NCBI GenBank assembly: GCA_028710655.1
Contig: JAQTTS010000163.1
Coordinates: forward strand, 1 to 5,367
Direction of reading: 5' to 3'
Origin: Dehalococcoidales bacterium
GTDB lineage: Bacteria > Chloroflexota > Dehalococcoidia > Dehalococcoidales > UBA5760
Length of the DNA: 5,367 bases
Shown: positions 1 to 5,367 of the stretch, in pieces
How the letters are laid out: each line of letters begins with the position of its first letter
Numbering within the stretch: the first letter of the stretch is position 1
Position numbers and translations under genes: made by a program
The notes under the pieces: generated by a model
The model's input: only the letters and a program-made list of their open reading frames with translations
What the model was told of the DNA's origin: nothing
Database searches by the model: none

Positions 1-168
1 GATATTTGTCAATCGCTGGAAAGCCATTCCAATCATAGCCAGAACTGCAACCAGTCCGTAGTCATCCGGGCCCAAATAACGCGTATATACCGGGAGTAGA
101 AGTATGGTAACAACCCTCGGGCCAAGCTTGTTAAATATGTAGTATATAAAGTTCGTTTTATTTGACAT
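1..168 (-). CDS. Wzx-type polysaccharide flippase, N-terminal fragment (3' end outside window)
   Basis: This is the first 56 codons of a membrane protein that continues past the left edge. The peptide starts MSNKTNFIYYIF and contains a hydrophobic segment at about residues 18-27, followed by LPVYTRYLGPDDYGLV (residues 25-40). That proline, Tyr-Thr-Arg, Leu-x-Pro-x-Asp-Tyr-Gly arrangement is the N-terminal signature of the MATE/MOP superfamily oligosaccharide flippases (RfbX/Wzx, polysaccharide_synt family). A second hydrophobic stretch follows at about 39-50. Such proteins move undecaprenyl-linked repeat units across the inner membrane and usually have 12 or more membrane helices in 400-500 residues. 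The ATG at 168 lies 22 nt after the upstream stop and has no clear Shine-Dalgarno, so translation may be coupled. An in-frame TTG at 186 is a weaker alternative start. The family call is fairly secure; the substrate is unknown. Confidence 0.85.
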   Translation of the reverse strand, partial: MSNKTNFIYYIFNKLGPRVVTILLLPVYTRYLGPDDYGLVAVLAMIGMAFQRLTNI

Positions 169-190
169 AGCATCAACAATCAGCAACTTT

Positions 191-1663
191 TTACCACCAT
201 CTTATAAAACGATGCATATCTCTAATAAGATATTTTGCGGATATGCGATAAAGTCGACAGCGCGATCGCACCCTGGCATAAACATTAGTCATTGACCGAT
301 TGTATTTATCCACCTTCCGCTTTATCATACGTTCCAAGTCATCAAAGTGCTCACCAGACATTCCCGCCAATTCTCTCCTGCCTTTCGCGCAGTAATAATT
401 ATGAGGATATACACTGAAATAATCATCAAATTGCATGTCGTTGAGGGCCTCACCCCTTTCCACGCCAACAGCATGCAGTGCGGTACCCGGAAAGATTTCA
501 TAGACGCTCGCACTGATATAGTCCGGTTTAATTGTGGTGGCGAACTCAATGGTGTCAATGACATCCTGCTTGGCTTCACCTGGGATACCCATCATGAAAT
601 AGCAGGTCACGTGCAGACCCGATTCTTTTATAAGCCTTATCTTTTTCCTGACAATATCATTCGTAAGACCCTTGTTAATTATTCTATGAATCCTGTCTGA
701 CCCTGTCTCCACCCCGACCTTGATCCCCACACAACCTGCATCCTTCATCGCCGCCAACATACCCGCGTCGAGGGTATTTAGATTCCCGTTGCATTCCCAT
801 ACGATCCTCATGCCGCTGACCTTGAGGGCATTGCAGAAATCCTCGACCCTGTGTCTGTCGACCGTAAAGGTGTCATCTTTTATCGTGAAATAAGTCGTCC
901 CATATCTGGACTTCACCGACTTCATCTCGTCGATCACCGCCTCTACGCTCCGGCATCTCATCCTTCGCTTCCAAATGGTCGTAGCACAATAGGCACATGC
1001 ATAAGGACATCCGCGCGAAGTCATCACCAACCCCATATCCTCTTCGTCGTACAAACCCTCGCCTCGCAGCAACGACCTGTCCGGCATACCATAAGCATCG
1101 AGCCTCTCTTCAAAATCCCGCTCAGGCGTACGAATGAGCTTCCCCTCTTTTTTGATGACGACCCCATTTATCGTGCCCGGCTCAACGCCGTCGGCTATCT
1201 CCAGCATCGTCCGCTCGCCTTCACCGACAACACCTATATCCACAGCGCTCATCCGCACAACATCATCAGGCTTGAGAGTGATATGCGGACCACCGACTAC
1301 GATGAGCGCCTGCGGCGCTGCACGCCTTGCAAGCTCGGCGGTTCTTACAGCAGAGGCAACCCCGCTGGTCCAAACACTTATGCCGATAATATCCGGCGTG
1401 TACTCCTCGATCTCACGTTGCAAAGCAACCCACGAAGGATGATCGTAGTCGGCAAGACTCTCCAAATAATACCGATAGCCAGATTCGATATCAGTAAACT
1501 TGAGGCTGCCCCTCTTAATGGCGAGGTCGCCCTCGACGACCCTCACGTCGTAATCGTTGGCCTTCAGATAGGTCCCGATACAAACGAGATGATACGGAAA
1601 GTACCTCGTGTCGAGCCCCATAAAGGAGTAAAAGGGAGGTTGAATGAGAAGTATTTTTTTCAT
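191..1663 (-). CDS. B12-binding-domain radical SAM protein, glycan-cluster type
   Basis: A 490-residue protein of the BchE-like architecture. The N-terminal Rossmann-like cobalamin-binding-type domain spans about residues 3-160: MKKILLIQPP, then PDIIGISVWTSG (90-101), VVGGPHITL (122-130) and VVGEGERT (145-152). The radical SAM core spans about 210-420, with the [4Fe-4S] motif CPYACAYC giving Cys219, Cys223 and Cys226 (bases 986-1009). Later core elements include FTIKDDTF (259-266), KVGVETGSD (315-323) and FMMGIPGE (356-363). No DxHxxG cobalamin-ligand motif is present, which is usual for B12-radical SAM subfamilies. The C-terminus (about 448-490) is rich in Arg/Lys and aromatic residues and ends in FIRWW. 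Family members perform C-methylation, cyclisation or other radical chemistry. Here the setting suggests modification of a sugar, lipid carrier or attached group, but no substrate can be assigned. It starts 17 nt after the GT2 stop with no strong ribosome-binding site and ends in TAA. Confidence 0.9.
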   Translation of the reverse strand: MKKILLIQPPFYSFMGLDTRYFPYHLVCIGTYLKANDYDVRVVEGDLAIKRGSLKFTDIESGYRYYLESLADYDHPSWVALQREIEEYTPDIIGISVWTSGVASAVRTAELARRAAPQALIVVGGPHITLKPDDVVRMSAVDIGVVGEGERTMLEIADGVEPGTINGVVIKKEGKLIRTPERDFEERLDAYGMPDRSLLRGEGLYDEEDMGLVMTSRGCPYACAYCATTIWKRRMRCRSVEAVIDEMKSVKSRYGTTYFTIKDDTFTVDRHRVEDFCNALKVSGMRIVWECNGNLNTLDAGMLAAMKDAGCVGIKVGVETGSDRIHRIINKGLTNDIVRKKIRLIKESGLHVTCYFMMGIPGEAKQDVIDTIEFATTIKPDYISASVYEIFPGTALHAVGVERGEALNDMQFDDYFSVYPHNYYCAKGRRELAGMSGEHFDDLERMIKRKVDKYNRSMTNVYARVRSRCRLYRISAKYLIRDMHRFIRWW

Positions 1664-1680
1664 CTAATTGCTACAGGGAA

Positions 1681-2553
1681 TCACTTCGAGCGCATCAGCG
1701 CGCTGAACGGCCGCATCGCATGATAGAGCAAATGCATGGGCTGCCACCACCCGCCATATTTCTTAGATATCTCAGCCATTTCACGGTAACGAACGATGCC
1801 ACCGTTTCGCGTCTTCATCTTGTCATGAATTCTGCAGAGAGCGAGATCAACAGGAATGTAATCGATCCTGTACGAGTGAAAGACCCTTATAAAATAATCC
1901 CAGTCTAATCCCCAGCATAGAGATTTGTCGAGGCCGCCAACCGCCTTCCAGACTCCGCTGCGCCAGAACGAGGTCGGCTGGACTATAGGATCGCAGTTGA
2001 GGATATACCATTTACCGAAGCTCTTTCTGGTACACCTGCTCCTCATCATAAAATTGCTGCGCTGATCGATCTTTGCCGCCTCTCCATAGACAACATAGCT
2101 GTCCTTGTTGGCCATGAAGTGACGAGCAATCGTATGCAAAGCACCCGGCCTGTAGAGGTCATCTGAATTGATCCAACCGAATATCTCTCCGCTGGCCTTC
2201 TCAAACCCCTTATTTATTGCATCGCACTGTCCTTCATCCTTCTCCACCAGACAATGGTTTATCCATCGCGAATACTTTCCCAAAACCTCCCCTGTTCCAT
2301 CTTGACTCAGACCATCGATGACTATGTATTCCAAATTGGGATAGCGTTGCATCAGCACAGATCTGATCGTCTCCTCTATATATTCCCCCTGGTTATAGCT
2401 CGGGGTCACTATGCTGATCTTGGGCCAGCTATCGACATCGCACGCAGGTTCGGCGACGAGGCCTTCATCATGCCACGGCCAGCCCGACTTTCCATCAGGC
2501 GGCTTCGGCATTGACCCTTTCGATCGCTCTTCAATCAATGTAGCTTCAGACAT
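1681..2553 (-). CDS. Family 2 (GT-A) glycosyltransferase, WfgS-like
   Basis: A 290-residue soluble inverting GT2 enzyme, expected to transfer a sugar from an NDP-sugar to a growing lipid-linked glycan in the cytoplasm. Residues 45-60 (KISIVTPSYNQGEYIE) form the first strand and nucleotide loop. YIVIDGLSQDGT (76-87) follows, then DEGQCDAINKGF (106-117) and GWINSDDLY (126-134), where Asp131/Asp132 are the metal and NDP-sugar DxD equivalent. WGLDWDYFIR (214-223) provides the probable catalytic-base region. A pre-domain stretch with PPDGKSGWPW (18-27) and DSWPK (41-45) resembles a leader I recall from many GT2 proteins of this type. I chose ATG 2553 because it follows the upstream stop by 11 nt and has GGTGAG just before it. 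The frame stays open to an ATG at 2670, but that start would overlap the upstream gene by about 106 bp. The ATG at 2511 is another option. No membrane segment is visible. Donor and acceptor are unknown. Confidence 0.9.
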   Translation of the reverse strand: MSEATLIEERSKGSMPKPPDGKSGWPWHDEGLVAEPACDVDSWPKISIVTPSYNQGEYIEETIRSVLMQRYPNLEYIVIDGLSQDGTGEVLGKYSRWINHCLVEKDEGQCDAINKGFEKASGEIFGWINSDDLYRPGALHTIARHFMANKDSYVVYGEAAKIDQRSNFMMRSRCTRKSFGKWYILNCDPIVQPTSFWRSGVWKAVGGLDKSLCWGLDWDYFIRVFHSYRIDYIPVDLALCRIHDKMKTRNGGIVRYREMAEISKKYGGWWQPMHLLYHAMRPFSALMRSK

Positions 2554-2556
2554 ATA

Positions 2557-2562
2557 CTCACC
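2557..2562 (-). promoter_or_regulatory. Ribosome-binding site for the GT2 gene
   Basis: GGTGAG lies 3 nt before ATG 2553. GGTGA pairs with the extended anti-Shine-Dalgarno (complement TAAGGAGGTGATC), in which this part normally sits close to the start codon. It supports 2553 over the longer open frame that begins inside the methyltransferase gene. Confidence 0.55.
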
Positions 2563-2564
2563 AT

Positions 2565-3644
2565 CTATCGCCCACGATAGTACTCGGGATAGAGTTCCTT
2601 GAACTCCCGCTGCGGCAGCATTATTGCCACTCCATCCACGATAGGATATATGCTTCCGCAACGGACGCATCTATACGTATCGCCATACTTCTCTACGCAA
2701 GGCCTATCGATCACTATGCCGTTACAGTCATCGGCGCAGTTGGGGCAGGCCAACTGGGACTCGAGATGCAAGCTAAAAGAGTTGTCAGCGCTTGGCCGTC
2801 CCTTCCTGCAGAGACCGGATATCCTGCGACCGAAGAGCATATTCAGGTAATTAACTGCTCGAAGCCGCCTCTTGAATGAGGTCTCAAGTATCCCTTTCTC
2901 CAGGTAGAGCTGCATATCGACATCGTCGTAGCCCTTCACTGAGTCGATCCACTCATGGATGGCGACTTTATCGTTCTCCAGCACTCCATGCGCCTCCTCA
3001 TCGGAGAAAGGTTCTGTAACGATACTCTCAAGATAACGCCTCAAGCGGCTCTTCCTGGCTTCGTGCGCTGAAGAGACTTTATGTTTTCTCCTGTAGAGGT
3101 TCCACTTGAGGATCCTTCTGAAGGGCTCGCCATCGAAATAGAAGTGGCCGTTACCAAGAACCCTGTGGACTTCCATCGTAATCGGTCTCGGTGATGGAAA
3201 ATGATGAAGGACCTCATAACAGAACGCGAACCTAAAAGTACCAGACCTGAATGGCAAAGCATAGGCATCACAACAGATCCTCAGAGGCATCCTGCCCTTT
3301 AAGAAGAGGCCGGCATAATATTCCATCGAGCGAAGCTGATGGAATGAAATATCAATCGCCGCACCAAGCGCCCCATAGTCGTTCGATAAAACCATTGCAT
3401 TCTGACCTCTCTCGGCTCCAACCTCAAGAAATGGGCTAAAGGAAACACCCCGTTTTTTCACGCGCGCCATGTTGGCCCTGACTATGTCAACTCGATCCTG
3501 AAGGATTTTATCGTGTCGGACTTTATCGTAATAATCAGGCAACACCATCTCCCCCGTAACATGCTGCACAGAGAGTTTCTCCCTGAATCTAACCTCGCCT
3601 CGTTTGTTAGAGAGATCCTGGCAGATATCCGAATCTTTCTTCAT
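2565..3644 (-). CDS. Class I SAM methyltransferase with C-terminal Trm112-like zinc ribbon
   Basis: A 359-residue protein counted from ATG 3644. The Methyltransf_11-type fold is seen in FLEVGAERGQ (72-81, SAM motif I), AAIDIS (95-100, with Asp98 as the probable ribose ligand), DAYALPF (126-132), FRFAFCYEVLHHF (137-149) and VHRVLGNG (159-166). The middle region, about 175-295, is basic and helical. The C-terminus (299-345) carries Cys300, Cys303, Cys326 and Cys329 in CPNC...CVRC, with an additional Cys307. It is followed by YPIVDGVAIMLP (333-344), the pattern of the Trm112/UPF0434-like domain. Such fusions occur in polysaccharide clusters, where the enzyme probably methylates a sugar or terminal group; the target is unknown. 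Motif I has Glu where many family members have a second Gly. The gene begins 21 nt after the GT4 stop and ends 11 nt before GT2. An overlapping GTG at 3647 would add one residue but sits too close to the ribosome-binding site. Confidence 0.88.
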   Translation of the reverse strand: MKKDSDICQDLSNKRGEVRFREKLSVQHVTGEMVLPDYYDKVRHDKILQDRVDIVRANMARVKKRGVSFSPFLEVGAERGQNAMVLSNDYGALGAAIDISFHQLRSMEYYAGLFLKGRMPLRICCDAYALPFRSGTFRFAFCYEVLHHFPSPRPITMEVHRVLGNGHFYFDGEPFRRILKWNLYRRKHKVSSAHEARKSRLRRYLESIVTEPFSDEEAHGVLENDKVAIHEWIDSVKGYDDVDMQLYLEKGILETSFKRRLRAVNYLNMLFGRRISGLCRKGRPSADNSFSLHLESQLACPNCADDCNGIVIDRPCVEKYGDTYRCVRCGSIYPIVDGVAIMLPQREFKELYPEYYRGR

Positions 3645-3649
3645 CACGT

Positions 3650-3655
3650 CTCCTC
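3650..3655 (-). promoter_or_regulatory. Ribosome-binding site deciding the methyltransferase start
   Basis: GAGGAG, within GGAAGAGGAG, lies in the 21-nt gap after the GT4 gene. It is 5 nt from ATG 3644 but only 2 nt from GTG 3647, so the ATG is the better start. This is the strongest Shine-Dalgarno in the window, and it indicates bacterial-type initiation of this gene. Confidence 0.7.
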
Positions 3656-3665
3656 TTCCCAGCGG

Positions 3666-5072
3666 CTATGATCTCGAATTATATCCGTACCTTACGAGCA
3701 TCTCCGAATACATCTTGAGATATGTCTTCACCTGCGACTCAAGTCCGAATCGTTCTCTCGCATCCCTAACTGCGTTTTCCGAAAGAGATGTGCGAATATC
3801 GGACATCTCCCTGAGATATAAGATCGAATTCACAACCGACGACTCATCACCCCTATCCACCAATATGCCGTTTGCCCGATCAATGCCGTACCTATCCACC
3901 GAATCACTCGACCAGCTGCAATCGAGCGACTTCACTTGCTCTCTTATTCCACCTACGCGATATGCTACCACTGGTGTCCCGCACGACAGCGCCTCAATAA
4001 CTGCCGTAGGGAATGTATCGACATTGCTTAAATGGAGATAGACATCAGCCGCCTTGTAATACTCGGCAACCGTTGACTGACTCGAAAGATATGGCACATG
4101 CTTGATCGTTACACTTCCAACCTTTTCATCGGCCCCAGCTTCCCCGAGAGCCACAAACGCAACATCACCATCCGTAAGACGCATATCGAGCTGACGCAGC
4201 ATATTGATCATGCCGCCGTAATCCCTCCACCTGCTCTTCTTCACATGGGTAGCCACGAAGAGTATAACAAAACCATAACCATCAAGCCCCAAGACGCCCT
4301 TTATGTTCTCCTCAGATGGTGGCTTGAAGATATCGTGATCCACTCCGTTCGGTATAACTCTACTCTCAACGATAGAAGGGGCCATAATGGATGATTCAAC
4401 CCTTTCCATCAACCACCGAGACGGGGTCGCGACATAGAGTTTGGTCCTTCGGAAGATTTCACCCTTCTCCTTCCACTTCAGAAAGGTTCTATCCCTTTGT
4501 ACACTAGGTACATATTCAAGGTCGGGACATTTGCCGGCGTCATAGACAGCACCATCGTCAATGTGTGGAAGAGTGCCGTTAAGCATCCATGCATCATGCA
4601 TTGTCAAGATCAGCGGATAACTTGCGCTCAAATCGGCTATCGCATGCAGGTCGTAATATCCACCATGAAGATTATGACAGTGTACAATATCGAAACGGCC
4701 GGGAATACAGTCGGGTAGGTTTCTGCTCCACGGATGATGATAGTCGGCCCATCCGGAATAGACCCTAGCAGCTCTAACGGGCTCGCTCAGGAGTCTGAAA
4801 CATTTACTGAACCTATCGGCACGCTGCCTGTCAGAAATAGCAGTCGAAAGACGATTTCCAAGGGCATTGACAGCTCGATAGTAGAGCGACCTTCCCGCAC
4901 CAAGAGGCACCTCGAGCACGCCGGAGTCCCTGCTCCTCTTCACCTTGACGGCGAGTTTTGCATCCAGACCGGCCCGGCCATACCCCCTATGGAGGTTCAG
5001 TGCAACATTGGCCGCACCGCCCCAATCGTCATATGTGTTCAGCTGCAAGACACTGAGAGCCGACTCAACCAT
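3666..5072 (-). CDS. Family 4 (GT-B) glycosyltransferase, WcaC-like
   Basis: A 468-residue retaining GT-B enzyme. The N-terminal acceptor domain begins with SVLQLNTYDDWGGAANVALNL (7-27), the glycine loop that follows the first strand in GT4 proteins. FDIVHCHNLHGGYYDLHAI (127-145) and LILTMHDAWMLNG (154-166) match the His-rich segment of the WcaC-like subgroup. VATPSRW (214-220) and VIPNGVDHDIFKP (239-251) mark the linker to the donor domain. That domain has ILFVATHVKKSRWRDYGGM (270-288) and the nucleotide-sugar motif DTFPTAVIEALSCGTPVVAYRVGG (352-375). Glu360 is the second acid of the family's EX7E motif, and the first acid is Asp352. The enzyme likely adds a sugar to a lipid-linked intermediate at the cytoplasmic membrane face; donor and acceptor are unknown. 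ATG 5072 overlaps the deacetylase stop by 8 bp and has a modest AGG 4 nt upstream, so translational coupling is likely. Its length is slightly above the usual 370-430 residues. Confidence 0.92.
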   Translation of the reverse strand: MVESALSVLQLNTYDDWGGAANVALNLHRGYGRAGLDAKLAVKVKRSRDSGVLEVPLGAGRSLYYRAVNALGNRLSTAISDRQRADRFSKCFRLLSEPVRAARVYSGWADYHHPWSRNLPDCIPGRFDIVHCHNLHGGYYDLHAIADLSASYPLILTMHDAWMLNGTLPHIDDGAVYDAGKCPDLEYVPSVQRDRTFLKWKEKGEIFRRTKLYVATPSRWLMERVESSIMAPSIVESRVIPNGVDHDIFKPPSEENIKGVLGLDGYGFVILFVATHVKKSRWRDYGGMINMLRQLDMRLTDGDVAFVALGEAGADEKVGSVTIKHVPYLSSQSTVAEYYKAADVYLHLSNVDTFPTAVIEALSCGTPVVAYRVGGIREQVKSLDCSWSSDSVDRYGIDRANGILVDRGDESSVVNSILYLREMSDIRTSLSENAVRDARERFGLESQVKTYLKMYSEMLVRYGYNSRS

Positions 5073-5367
5073 GAGACCTGCCGCCGCCTGTAATCGCCCT
5101 CATGAATCCCAGAAAATCCTCTCCCGACATATCCCTCACCACCACCCTTGGGAGCTGATAGGGATCCGTCCTGCCCGTCACGTATGCCGGATAGTTTGAG
5201 CAGGCGTAGCGTATCCCCATATCCTTGAGTATGGAGATGGTTTCGTCGTTATAAGTACCCCTCATCCCGAAGGGGTATGAAGCGGACTCGACGCTTTTCC
5301 TCGTAGAACCTTCTATCAGGCTCCTGCTCCGCTCCAGTTCCTCCAGCTGTTCAAATCTCGATAGCAA
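5065..5367 (-). CDS. Polysaccharide deacetylase (NodB/CE4-like), C-terminal part; 5' end outside window
   Basis: The last 100 residues of a protein whose start lies beyond the right edge. The first codon visible is TTG and is read as internal Leu. The pattern ELERSRSLIEG (10-20), SASYPFG (28-34), YNDETISILKDMGIRYACS (39-57), TDPYQLPR (67-74) and MSGEDFLGFM (80-89) is that of the C-terminal half of the CE4 fold. YPFG corresponds to the loop that carries the third conserved CE4 motif, and the LPR segment is also commonly conserved. The metal-binding Asp and His-x-x-x-His residues would lie upstream and cannot be checked here. These enzymes remove N- or O-acetyl groups from glycans. In clusters like this they may act on the surface polysaccharide or an intermediate. 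The stop codon TGA lies within the start of the GT4 gene (8-bp overlap), indicating co-transcription. Confidence 0.85.
   Translation of the reverse strand: MLSRFEQLEELERSRSLIEGSTRKSVESASYPFGMRGTYNDETISILKDMGIRYACSNYPAYVTGRTDPYQLPRVVVRDMSGEDFLGFMRAITGGGRSHG

Noticed and set aside
216..233. Inverted repeat ATATCT-6 nt-AGATAT
   Set aside because: The 6-bp stem is all AT except one pair, lies within the coding end of the radical SAM gene and has no T-run typical of a terminator. It is likely chance in an AT-rich stretch.
851..1723. 290-codon open frame on the plus strand
   Set aside because: It lies antisense to the radical SAM gene and runs past its start. The translation has no recognisable domain and no ribosome-binding site was evident, whereas the minus strand encodes a complete, motif-bearing protein.
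3041..3271. 76-codon minus-strand frame inside the methyltransferase
   Set aside because: It is out of frame with the real gene, which shows continuous methyltransferase motifs across the same bases.
3645..3647. GTG start for the methyltransferase
   Set aside because: It is only 2 nt from the GAGGAG ribosome-binding site. The adjacent ATG at 3644 has normal spacing.
3604..4041. 145-codon plus-strand frame, and the other plus-strand frames between 4098 and 5199
   Set aside because: All lie antisense to the GT4, methyltransferase or deacetylase genes, show low-information translations and do not form a spaced gene series.
5065..5367. Reading the deacetylase piece as a complete 100-residue protein starting at 5367
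   Set aside because: The first codon is TTG at the very edge, and the peptide begins in the middle of the CE4 fold, so the gene is cut by the window.

Overview
The whole window is one tightly packed block of minus-strand genes from a surface-polysaccharide (capsule, O-antigen or exopolysaccharide) biosynthesis locus. In transcription order, from right to left, these are: the C-terminal part of a NodB-type polysaccharide deacetylase (runs off the right edge), a GT-B family 4 glycosyltransferase, a class I SAM methyltransferase with a C-terminal Trm112-like zinc ribbon, a GT-A family 2 glycosyltransferase, a radical SAM protein with an N-terminal cobalamin-binding-type domain, and the first 56 residues of a Wzx-type oligosaccharide flippase (runs off the left edge).

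Spacing is operon-like throughout. The deacetylase and GT4 overlap by 8 bp, and the other gaps are about 21, 11, 17 and 22 nt. No gap is large enough for an independent terminator, RNA gene or obvious promoter, and I see no insertion sequence, CRISPR array or tRNA. Every plus-strand reading frame looks like a shadow of a minus-strand gene. No stretch above 300 bases lacks a gene.

A plausible joint role, by inference, is as follows. GT4 and GT2 add sugars to a lipid-linked repeat unit. The methyltransferase and the B12/radical SAM enzyme decorate a sugar or its precursor. The flippase moves the finished unit across the inner membrane, and the deacetylase removes N- or O-acetyl groups. The priming transferase, polymerase, sugar-nucleotide genes and export genes are not in the window.

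The organism cannot be named from this sequence. Shine-Dalgarno-like sites, roughly 50% GC, free use of AGG/ATA codons and a B12-dependent radical SAM enzyme fit an anaerobic or microaerophilic bacterium, for example a deltaproteobacterium-like lineage or a candidate phylum. An archaeon is not excluded. The left-hand 120-240 stretch (end of the radical SAM gene and start of the flippase) is clearly more AT-rich than the rest, about 30% GC by hand count.

Most of this is familiar glycan-cluster content. The part most likely to hold undescribed chemistry is the B12/radical SAM enzyme, which sits among glycosyltransferases with no assignable substrate, possibly working with the zinc-ribbon methyltransferase.
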